From positions 1-22,303 of the forward strand of contig CAJPVJ010000610.1 of assembly GCA_905397405.1 (NCBI GenBank): a DNA stretch of 22,303 bases. Reading direction: 5' to 3'. Both the position numbers and the translations under genes were made by a program. This document shows positions 1 through 9,298 of the stretch, one piece after another (the first letter of the stretch is position 1; every line of letters begins with the position of its first letter). The notes below the pieces were generated by a model. That model made no database searches, was not told the origin of the DNA, and worked only from the letters and a program-made list of their open reading frames with translations. Origin of the DNA: Oppiella nova (taxonomy: Eukaryota > Arthropoda > Arachnida > Sarcoptiformes > Oppiidae).

Positions 1-61
1 GATTTTAAGAATCCTGTGTTTGTTAATGAAGTATTGCATGAAATTGATTGCATTGAAACAG

Positions 62-2734
62 ATTAGAGAAAGACAAGTCTACTTTGGCGTCAGAAGTGTC
101 TGATCTCCAAGGGATTGTAGATCACGCCACCAAAAATCAGGTATCCCTACCCCTGGTCATCACTGTTGTCGTGTTTGTTTGTCTTTTGTTTGATTTTATT
201 TTAATGCATTCTTTAATTTAGTTTAAATTTGGTTTGAATTTTATTTAAGTCTAATTTGGTTTGAATTTTAAGTTATGTTTCATTGTGTTGGAGAAATGCA
301 TGCATTGAATGATCTTAATATTGAAAAGTATTGGTGAACACAAAGTTAACATAAAATATGATTTGATGCGATGAATGAAACTCAAGGCAAACACAGAGAA
401 GCAGAACAAGCAGTTGGAGATGCAGTTGGGAGAAGTGACGGGAAAGTTGGATGAGACGAACCGCACTTTGGGTGACTTCGACGCCGCCAAGAAGAAGTTG
501 GCCGTTGAGAACTCAGAGCTCCAGAGACAGCTCGAGGACGCAGAGTCACAGGTCGCACAGTTGTCCAAATTGAAGACTTCCCTCCAGACACAGCTCGATG
601 AAGCGAAACGAACCGCCGATGAAGAGAGCAGAGTATGTATTGCTTCCGATTCGCTAACACTTCAAGTGTTTGTCACGTAATTTACGGAACCATTGAATTT
701 GTCATTAATTAGGAAAGGGCTTCAATTTTGGGTAAATTCCGAAACCTTGAGCACGATTTGGACGGCGCTCGGGAATCACTCGACGAAGAGATTGAGGCTA
801 AGGCTGATCTCCAGAGACAACTGAGTAAAGCAAACGCTGAGATCCAACAGTGGAGGACAAAGTTCGAGAGCGAAGGGTTGGCCAGACTTGAAGAGCTCGA
901 GGAGGCGAAGAAGAAATTGGGCGTAAAATTACAAGAGGCTGACGAACACATCGAACAGCTCAACGCCAAAGTGTCCGGACTCGAGAAGACCAAACAGCGA
1001 TTGGCCGGAGAGCTCGAGGACATGGCTATTGAGGTCGAGCGCGCCAACGCTTTGGCCGCCACTCTCGAGAAGAAACAGAAGTCATTCGATAAGATCGTCG
1101 CCGAATGGAAGCAAAAGGTGGACGACTTGGCCGCTGAACTCGACGCCTCTCAGAAGGAGTGCCGAAACTACTCGACCGAACTCTTCAAACTTAGAGCCGC
1201 TTATGAGGAAAGTCAGGAACAGTACGACGCCGTCAAGAGAGAGAACAAGAACTTGCAGGACGAGATCAAAGACCTCTTGGATCAGCTCGGAGAAGGCGGA
1301 CGATCTGTGCACGAGTTGGAGAAGTCGAGGAAGCGATTGGAAATGGAGAAGGAAGAGCTTCAGGCGGCGCTCGAGGAGGCGGAGGCCGCTCTGGAACAGG
1401 AGGAGAACAAAGTGTTGAGAGCGCAGCTGGAGTTGTCTCAAGTGAGACAAGAGATCGACCGACGACTCCAAGAGAAGGACGAGGAGTTCGAGAACACCCG
1501 AAAGAACCATCAAAGAGCTCTCGACTCAATGCAGGCCAGTCTGGAGGCTGAGGCCCGCGGAAAGGCTGAGGCGCTCAGAATGAAGAAGAAACTCGAGAGT
1601 GATATCAATGAGTTGGAGATCGCTTTGGATCACGCGAACAAAGCCAACGCTGAGGCCCAGAAGAACATCAAGAAATATCAACAGACACTCAAAGAACTGC
1701 AAACCGCTTACGAAGAGGAACAGCGGGCCAGAGATGAGGCGCGCGAACAGTACGCTATGGCTGAGAGGAGATGTAATGCACTTCACGGGGAGCTCGAGGA
1801 GACCCGACAGCTGCTCGAACAGGTATTACACGTGCTTTCGCTTGTCATATGAAATACTAATGAATGATTGTTTTGTACGGAAAGGCTGACAGAGCGCGCA
1901 GGAGTGCGGAGTCAGAGCTCGCGGAACTGCACGACAACAACAACGAACTCTCGGCGCAGAACTCGTCGCTTACGGTGGCGAAGAGGAAGTTGGAGGGAGA
2001 GATGCAGGCCTTGCAGGCGGACTTGGATGAGATGCTGAATGAGGCGAAACAGTCGGAAGAGAAGGCCAAGAAGGCGATGGTAGACGCGGCCCGACTCGCC
2101 GACGAGTTGCGCGCAGAGCAGGAACACGCACAGCAACAGGAGAAGCTGAGGAAGGCTATGGAGCAACAGATCAAAGAACTCCAGGTGCGACTCGACGAGG
2201 CAGAGGCGGCGGCCCTTAAAGGCGGCAAAAAGATCATTCAGAAACTGGAACAGAAAGTGCGAGAATTGGAGCAGGAATTGGATTCCGAACAAAGACGACA
2301 CGGAGACGCGTCCAAGAATTTGCGAAAAGCCGAGCGAAGAATCAAAGAATTGCAATTCCAGGCCGACGAGGACCGCAAGAATCACGAGCGCATCCAAGAC
2401 TTGGTCGACAAATTGCAGCAAAAGATTAAGACATATAAGCGACAGATCGAAGAGGCGGAAGAGATCGCGGCTTTGAATTTGGCTAAGTTTAGGAAAGTTC
2501 AGCAGGAGTTGGAGGACGCCGAGGAAAGGGCTGACATGTCCGAGAATGCATTGGCCAAACTCAGGGCCAGGAACCGCAGCTCGGCCTCCACCACACGTGC
2601 CATGAGTCCCGGCGTATGTCATACCAGTGCTTATGTTCACTAACTTTCATAACTAATGCCTGTTTTGTATTGTTTTTCATTGACAGCCAATTCCGAAGCC
2701 AAGACCAAAGTCCAAAGTTGTTGACGAGGAATAA
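62..2734 (+). CDS. Mhc: Muscle myosin heavy chain, C-terminal rod (5' partial)
   Basis: Motor protein of the sarcomeric thick filament; only the distal coiled-coil rod and tailpiece lie in the window. Exons: 62-140, 387-632, 713-1822, 1885-2613, 2687-2734 (stop TAA). All internal junctions are GT-AG and in phase 0, and joining them gives about 736 residues that match insect and vertebrate myosin rod without a gap (for example [47 protein letters not shown]). Heptads are rich in Leu, Glu, Lys and Arg with no proline until the tail, as expected for light meromyosin. The last exon encodes a short basic, proline-rich tailpiece, [15 protein letters not shown]. The first junction (62) is set by an AG and by homology and is less certain. 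The acceptor at 386 lacks a pyrimidine tract but is fixed by alignment length. Motor, neck and proximal rod lie upstream of the window. Muscle type rather than non-muscle myosin II is inferred from closeness to arthropod Mhc. Confidence 0.97.
222..272 (+). repeat. Short direct repeat in myosin intron 1
   Basis: The 18-base string AATTTGGTTTGAATTTTA occurs at 226-243 and again at 253-270, a 27-bp period, inside the 246-bp intron between the first two visible myosin exons. This looks like a small local duplication in AT-rich intron sequence; no function is apparent. Confidence 0.8.
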
Positions 2735-2883
2735 GTCCATCGATTTTAAAGATTATAATCAATTAAAATCTAATTTAATTTGAAAATCCCTTAAATTTCT
2801 TTATAAACTGTTCTCTATTTTTCTTTTTCTCAATTTATGTCTACATTAATGTCAATCACTTAACAGATCGTGATTTTAGAGCA

Positions 2884-2889
2884 AATAAA
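2884..2889 (+). terminator. Poly(A) signal of the myosin gene
   Basis: An AATAAA hexamer 150 bp after the myosin stop, in AT-rich sequence. It is the first canonical hexamer downstream, so it is the likely 3' end signal; no cleavage site can be proven from sequence. Confidence 0.55.
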
Positions 2890-3543
2890 TGGATTAAACA
2901 AAATTAACTAATGTTTTCAGTCAATTCAATTGTAGTTTAATCGGTTTGTCATTGATTTCTTCCTTTCAGTTCAAAATTAGGTTTAATTGTGAATTACTTT
3001 ACAAAACTAAACATTGCATTATTAATGCTATTATTCCTATAAATTGTTTGTATGTTCATGAAAATTATAGCACAATATTCTGGAGCTCTTTCTCTGCAGA
3101 ATATACTTTCAATTCAATGAATTTGTATTAAAACAAGGATTACAATAATTATATTTGTACTGTCTCAATGTTCAAGTTTTAAAACTATTACCATAAGAAA
3201 TATCCTACAATTACCGCCATTGTATCAAACTAAATTCACTCTTAATGTCCAAATATCATAATAAGTTATTATCAATGATAAGAAATTAAAGAGTTTAACC
3301 GAAAGTTGTAGGAGTGTCATTTACTCGTTAACTGATACAGTAAAATAGGTACCAAAAAGCCATTAGAGTTAATACACGATGGGATTCCATAGGAGACAAA
3401 AACACTTGCATTAATCAATGGATAAAATAAACTAATCTTAACTTTAAATTAGACATAAATTCTTTAAAAAACGATATAAAAAATCTGAAATATAATAGTG
3501 ATTCGATTGAGATAATAGTTTGCGAGTAAATATAATTGATATC

Positions 3544-3649
3544 TTATGCTAAAACGAGTCCCAATTTAGTCAAATGATTTCGACATAGTATTGTCAGCTC
3601 AGACATGTCGTCCACCACTTCTTCCAACACGTAATTCACAAATTTTGAC
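3544..3649 (-). CDS. Possible isolated last exon, unrecognised protein
   Basis: On the minus strand an acceptor (ATTTTAG, ending at 3650) opens a frame of 34 residues closed by TAA at 3546-3544. It begins SKFVNYVLEEVVDD and ends LTKLGLVLA. Composition (acidic then hydrophobic, few rare codons) looks coding and contrasts with the AT-rich noise on both sides. I do not recognise the sequence. No matching upstream exon is visible between here and the CTCF start, and no canonical AATAAA on the minus strand was found nearby downstream. It could be a terminal exon after a long intron, a remnant of a lost gene, or chance. Confidence 0.3.
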
Positions 3650-4439
3650 CTAAAATTATGTCAAAATATTAATTAATATAAAAACTAAAATGTTAATTAC
3701 TTATACAATAGTATGTTTGAGTGTGAATCTTATAGACATTTTAGCATTTGATATTTAATATCCTATTTTACAAATTATAAGGCAAATCAAATTTTAATGG
3801 AAAAACTTTTGCAATTTATTATTTCATTATTCTGTATTCTTATATGAACTGGATACACTGTATTCAATACAGTATTCATAGAAATTTTAAGTAAATTTAT
3901 TGATTGTTTTGTGAAAGTTTTATTAACTTGATCACTTTTTAACAGGAGTCTAATACTGTAAAATAATCTACTGTAATCTATTCATACTTTTGACATCTAA
4001 TATTTATTTGAAATAATAACAGATGCTTACTGTAAATACAAATAAATGAGAATTGAATTGGCGATTAGTGTAATCATTTCATAATAACCTAGCTCAAATG
4101 AAATAGACAATTCACAATATCAGAAGTTAGAGTGAAATGCGAATATTGAATGATTCGTGTGTGAAAATATGGTAATATCTGAACGACCCCTCACTGTGTC
4201 TGTCAGCCTATTGCATGCAGTGGTGTAGTGTTGGGGCAAAGGATTGGCTGTTGGGCTCACTCTCGCCCTCTCTGTCACAGCAATGGCTGTAAAGGTATAG
4301 CGTTTTGGAGACAATCTGGTGGTGAGAGCGAGCACTCCATTGCTATACATAGAGTGCCACCAATTGATGCCCTCTGGATGACGACCACCACAATCACCAC
4401 ATCACTGGTAAGACTATTCCATACCATTTACTCGTGAGT

Positions 4440-4575
4440 GAGTGTCAAATCATGTGAACACACGAATGCATGTGTGGTTTGTATGGTGGGAGGGGTGGGG
4501 TGTGTGGGGGTTGGGAGGCGAGGGTGCAGTGGCTGTGTGTGAGTGCGAGTGTGTGAGTGTGCTATGAGTGCACTC
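4440..4575 (+). repeat. GT/GAGTG-rich low-complexity tract
   Basis: A purine-plus-T strand bias with many GTGTG, GAGTG and GGGGTG words, upstream of CTCF. It is imperfect rather than a clean microsatellite. Its position suggests promoter or 5' UTR sequence, but no defined element can be named. Confidence 0.6.
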
Positions 4576-4704
4576 TTAAGTGTAAGTTTGCATTCAAAGT
4601 GTTGTCGAGTGAGTGAGTGGTGTCTCTGTTGCCGAGTTGTGCCGTATATGACATACATTAGCGCCGTTGCGGTCGTCGACAGTATTACCACCAAAACAAG
4701 GCTT

Positions 4705-4729
4705 AATTCAATTGAATTCAATTGAATTG
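4705..4729 (+). repeat. Palindromic AATTCAATTG tandem repeat
   Basis: Two and a half copies of the 10-base unit AATTCAATTG. Each unit is near-palindromic, so the tract can pair with itself. It lies about 240 bp before the CTCF start codon. Confidence 0.7.
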
Positions 4730-4840
4730 CATTGAAATCATTGAAATTAGCCGTAAATCGCATGAAACAGAGAGTTTTTGCCATTTTCTGGGCCTTTGTT
4801 TTCACAATACATTTCTGCACACAATATAACTGTCAATAAA

Positions 4841-4897
4841 ATGGCGGATAATGTAGAAGACATGGGCGAAGGGTTTAGCTCGAGATCTGACAGTTGA
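4841..4897 (+). other. Upstream ORF in the CTCF leader
   Basis: An 18-codon ORF, MADNVEDMGEGFSSRSDS, ends in TGA 73 bp before the CTCF start. Its initiation context (AAATGGCGGA) nearly copies that of CTCF itself (TAATGGCGGA). If the leader is unspliced here the ORF would be met first by scanning ribosomes. It might instead lie in an untranslated-region intron, because TTGCAG at 4960-4965 is a plausible acceptor just before the CTCF ATG. Confidence 0.4.
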
Positions 4898-4970
4898 TTG
4901 ACATTCACATCACTAATGAAGACATGATTTGCAGACAATTAACTCAAACGAGTGACTCATTGCAGAAATA

Positions 4971-7709
4971 ATGGCGGAAAACCCATCCTCGGAGACCATC
5001 TCCGACATCCAAAACTATTTGCAATCGTTTAACAAAGAGATCGGCGAAAGCGGTGACAATGAGTCGGCTTTCTATGCGATCGACACCCAGAAGTTGGCTC
5101 AGGGTATAGATGACGGCACCCTTCAGATGCTGGCCGAACAGGCGGCCACCGGACACACGGCCTCCACTTCGGGCGCTCCCGACGCCGGCTATCAGACGGT
5201 GGCCATCGTTCCCGACGGAGACAGCGGTGGATACGTCCTAATAGTACAACAGCCGCAGACCTCCGACGCCAACGACACTCCCGTTACCACTCAGACCACT
5301 ACCAGCGCTAAGAGCGCCGGCAGTGCCGCCAAAAGTACGCCCAAAAGTGCGAAACAAATGACACGAATCAAGAGAATAAAACAGGAGAAGAAGGACGCGT
5401 CGGACCGACCCAACGATATCTCTGTCTATGACTTCGATGACATCAATCTTCCCAATGTGGCCGAAGACGAGACCATCAATGAGTTGGACAACACGGAGGC
5501 GCTGCTCAACGATGAAGAGATGGATGAGGCCGATGTAGACGTGAAGCCCAACATCACTCCTAAGACACCGAAGCGCCAGAAGAAGGCCGCGACCGGCACC
5601 GTGTCGGCCAAGAAGGCCAAGACTGCCACTCCAGCCACGCCTTCCAACCCTAACCAACATATGTGTAATTATTGCAATTATACGAGTAATAAGAGATATC
5701 TGTTGTCCCGACACATGAAGTCTCACAGCGAAGAGCGACCCCATAAGTGTGGCATTTGTGAGCGTGGATTCAAGGTTTGCATCCTTTCCTCCCTGTCCTC
5801 CTCCTCTGTGCCCTTTTGTAATGCGCTCATCATATTTGACAGACGATAGCATCGCTCCAGAACCACGTGAACACTCACACCGGTGTCCGACCGCACGGAT
5901 GTAAATACTGTGACGCGGCGTTCACCACATCGGGAGAGCTCGTCCGACACGTCCGCTACCGACACACCCACGAGAAGCCGCACAGATGTACGGAATGCGA
6001 CTACGCGTCCGTCGAGTTGTCCAAATTGAAGAGACATATGCGGTGCCACACGGGAGAGCGGCCCTACCAGTGCCCGCACTGCACTTATGCCAGTCCTGAC
6101 ACTTACAAATTGAAACGACATCTCAGAATACATACGGGTTTGTCATTCATAAGAGTTGTCATAATAATGACATGTAGGCGCCAATAGACGTGTCTTTTAA
6201 TACGGGTTTGTGTTGAATGACAGGTGAGAAGCCATACGAATGCGATGTATGTCACGCCCGCTTCACACAAAGCAACTCACTTAAGGCACACCGACTGATC
6301 CACAGCGGCAACAAACCCATCTTCAAAGTATGTCTATATTTGTATGCTTTTTGTTGATTTCATTTATAAGACGATTGCTGTGTCTTCAGTGCGAACTCTG
6401 TCCGACCACTTGTGGCCGTAAGACTGATCTCCGAATTCATGTCCAAAAGCTGCACACAAGCGATAAACTGTTGTCATGTAAGAGGTGTGACCAAAGTTTT
6501 CCCGATCGCTACCACTTTAAGATGCACCTGAAGACCCACGAGGGAGAGAAGTGCTTTAAATGTGATTTATGTAATTACGCCTCTGTTTCGGCCCGACATC
6601 TCGAGTCACATATGTTGATACACACCGACCAGAAACCGGTGAGACATTGATTAGCATTTTTGTCATTTGCGGACTGAGTTTCTAATTGATTTGTGTGGCA
6701 ATGCATTAGTTTAACTGCGATCTGTGCGACCAATCTTTCCGACAAAAGCAACTGCTGAAGAGACACAAGAATCTCTACCATAACCCCAATTACGTGGCCC
6801 CACAGCCCAAGGAGAAGACCCACGAGTGCTCGCAATGCAGCAAAGCGTTCAGACATAAGGGTAATCTTATGAGACATCTGGCCATTCATGATCCCGACGC
6901 CTACAAAGACCAGAACATTAACTTCAGTCGACTCAATGACTCGAATCAACTGATCGATGACGACGAAGAAGAGGAAGAGGACGACTCGCAACTCATTGTT
7001 CCCAATGAGAGCGATGAGGAACAGACGCTGTCCTTCACATTAGATCCGCAGACGCAACAAATACTCCAAAATACAAATGGAGAACAAGTAGTTGTCTTCG
7101 AAGTGGTTCAGCTCAACAACAGTAACAATGATAACGATAGCACAACACTTCAGGACAACCAGTTGGTCACCGAACACATGAATGTATTACAAGCTTCTGG
7201 ATCTAAAGGCAAAGGAAAGGCTCGCTATTCGTTTGCCCGACAAAACGGCGCCAATAATCCTAATGGTTTGCATTCATATGATTGCCCTCTCTTTAGATTT
7301 GTGTTAATTTCTTGATTTCCTATTTGTAGACAATTTTATTATTCAATTGTCTGCTGAAGACGAAGAGGCGGCCAATACTATACAAGAGGACAGTATAATC
7401 GATGACCCTGATTATATGCCTAAACCTAATGTCAGACTCGCATCCACTCCAAGCACTTCCAATTCTTCTGCACTCATATCACAGACAACTTCTATTCCTC
7501 CGCCGCCACTCATGACTGACGATACGAAGCAATTGAGGGATCAGTTGCAGAAACAGAAGGATTTGGCCAATTGTTTCGGCTTTAAGGTCTGTTGGCATTT
7601 GCTTTCGCGTCTATTTCATTGAAAATATCATTCAATTGTATGACTCGTTTAGGATGACGATGAGGAAGACGACGCCATTCTGTCGATGCCTGCAGTTCAC
7701 GGCCAGTGA
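4971..7709 (+). CDS. CTCF: CTCF chromatin insulator protein, 11 zinc fingers
   Basis: Nuclear DNA-binding protein that marks insulators and stops cohesin loop extrusion. Exons: 4971-5774, 5843-6137, 6224-6327, 6390-6638, 6710-7265, 7330-7586, 7653-7709, joining to 773 codons plus TGA with every junction GT-AG and in phase (human protein 727 aa). Eleven C2H2 fingers occupy about residues 232-544. Fingers 3-5 match vertebrate CTCF almost word for word ([22 protein letters not shown]), and finger 10 keeps RQKQLL. Finger 2 is split by intron 1. The N-terminus is Ser/Thr/Ala-rich and holds Y153-D-F155, the cohesin-binding YxF motif, followed by an acidic stretch. The C-terminus is acidic (about residues 560-590) and ends [18 protein letters not shown]. 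The ATG at 4971 is chosen because it opens the long frame and lies six bases after a possible leader acceptor. A generic zinc-finger repressor is excluded by finger order and helix sequences. Confidence 0.96.
6132..6211 (+). repeat. Direct repeat spanning the CTCF intron 2 donor
   Basis: ATACGGGTTTGT occurs at 6132-6143, across the exon 2 splice donor (intron begins at 6138), and again at 6200-6211 inside the same 86-bp intron, 68 bp apart. The second copy duplicates the donor sequence but would leave only an 18-bp intron, so it is not a likely alternative site. Confidence 0.85.
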
Positions 7710-7931
7710 GGCCTATATTCTTATCAATGATTCGTTAATCTCTGCATTTGTTCTGAAAATCAATTATTTTACTATCAATTGATGTTTAATCGATGAAATG
7801 ACTTAATTGTAAAGAATTGAAGAAACGATGAGTGAATTGACACCATATTTGGGCCATTAATCAGAAGTTGCACTCATATTCTCTAAGGACACCACTATTG
7901 ATGTGTTTCTTATATTTAGAAACAAAATTTT

Positions 7932-7937
7932 AATAAA
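7932..7937 (+). terminator. Poly(A) signal of CTCF
   Basis: AATAAA 223 bp after the CTCF stop codon, the first canonical hexamer downstream on this strand. Confidence 0.55.
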
Positions 7938-9274
7938 CAACAAATTCTGTTCCCATTTGAGATATAAGTAAAATTATATATACACATTATATATAAATAT
8001 AAATTTTTTAGTTCTAATTTTTGTAATTTAAATTAAATTTCCAATAATTATCTGAATTGTCTGCTACTGTGTTGACATTGATATCAAATAATTTGTTATG
8101 ACTTATTTTAAAGTAATTATATAACTTATAAAAGCATTTTTGTTTTAGAACTTGTAATTTATTCCATCATTTGTCATAAATATTCAAACAATTATTGTTT
8201 TCCACAAACCTTTTAAATAACTGAGAGTTTATGAATGAGTTTTGAAAGTTTAGTTTAGACACCATATTTGACTAAATCATGAAATGATTGGTTCAACAAG
8301 TATTTCAGATATAATTAAATATAAATTATTCCTATAATTGCTTTACATATAAATAATTATAATAACTAATTAATGTAAAAATAAAAATTATAATAAAAAT
8401 TTCATTTCAATAAAGCGTTTAGTTTTAAACACGTCTTACAAAGTACCGGTATTTACAGTTATTTATTGTACATTACTGCATATCGTACTACAGATCACAT
8501 AGATTTACATTTTAAATTAATTTAAAAGGAACTTAAACAATTCAAATTTAAACGTTCATTTTCCTTGTTACCTTGTCCATAAATACCTACTATATCTTTA
8601 ATTTAATAAATATACCGATAACTGTATAACCAATTTATGGTGTAAAATATGGTCTTAAAACTAATGACTTTTCATCTTGATAATCGCTGCCAATAATAAA
8701 TAGTTATCTCGGATAATATTGTTGCTATTCAATGATTATTATGTTTTTAATGATAAGTTATTATAAACAACTTTTATAAATCGATTCGTAATTATATTAC
8801 TGTAAAAGTATAGATGATTGACAAACTTGTGGCCACTTATGATATAACACAATCGTTGCATAAGAGGCCAAAAGTTGAGCTATTGTTGTGAATGAGCCAA
8901 ATGTGGACAAACGTGATTGCAATCCACTGACAGTCAGTAACTTTAGTAAGTTTTTTGAAAGTTTTCTTAACTCTTAAGGCAATCTCAACACATGTTTAGA
9001 CCAATGGCTTATCACAGCATAACCTGAACGACAAGTTTTCTGTAGTTTTTAGGTTTTTATAACTTGTTTTTTAAACGATGTGTTCATTTAGTAAAGTATA
9101 TTAAACCGATAAAAGTCACACAAATTTGATTAGTTTTTGAGTTTTGATTACTATTTTTGTGATGACATTGGTGTTGAAGTGTTGGCAAAATAGTTAACTC
9201 ATTTGTGTACCTCATTTCATATCATATAATATTGAGGTAAACAAGTGATCGGAGTTGTGTTTAATAGTGATTGT
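7938..9274. other. AT-rich spacer between CTCF and MOSPD2
   Basis: About 1.3 kb of very AT-rich DNA with no sustained frame on either strand and no RNA gene that I can recognise. From about 8820 to 9290 the AT bias relaxes. A good donor-like GTAAGT near 8946 suggests an untranslated first exon or promoter of MOSPD2, but no TATA element or start site can be fixed. Confidence 0.55.
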
Positions 9275-9298
9275 ATGCAAATTATGAGCCAATTATGA
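9275..9298 (+). other. Upstream ORF overlapping the MOSPD2 start
   Basis: ATG at 9275 opens a seven-codon frame, MQIMSQL, whose stop TGA (9296-9298) overlaps the MOSPD2 start ATG (9295-9297) as ATGA. A second in-frame ATG lies at 9284. Such an arrangement would be expected to lower initiation at the main start or make it depend on re-initiation. Confidence 0.5.

Larger units (their letters stand above)
2735..4840. other. AT-rich spacer between myosin and CTCF
   Basis: About 2.1 kb holding the myosin 3' UTR at its left end and probable CTCF promoter/leader sequence at its right end. Between 2900 and 4100 it is strongly AT-rich with scattered stops in all frames. The only coding-like stretch is a minus-strand segment at 3544-3649, listed separately. 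From about 4200 to 4700 base composition shifts towards G and T, with good splice-donor-like sites (GTAAGA near 4407, GTAAGT near 4581). These could belong to untranslated CTCF exons; that is an inference. Confidence 0.6.

Noticed and set aside
1912-2640. 242-codon minus-strand ORF over myosin, and other antisense frames at 709-1786
   Set aside because: Antisense shadows of the myosin rod, whose CAG/GAG/AAG-rich codons rarely form stops on the other strand.
2946-3131. 61-codon plus-strand ORF after myosin
   Set aside because: AT-rich composition, no similarity recognised, likely a chance open frame in a 3' flank.
4120-4820. Minus-strand ORFs of 76 and 130 codons upstream of CTCF
   Set aside because: The second is the antisense of a GT-rich low-complexity tract (His/Thr/Pro-rich); neither has recognisable protein features or splice context.
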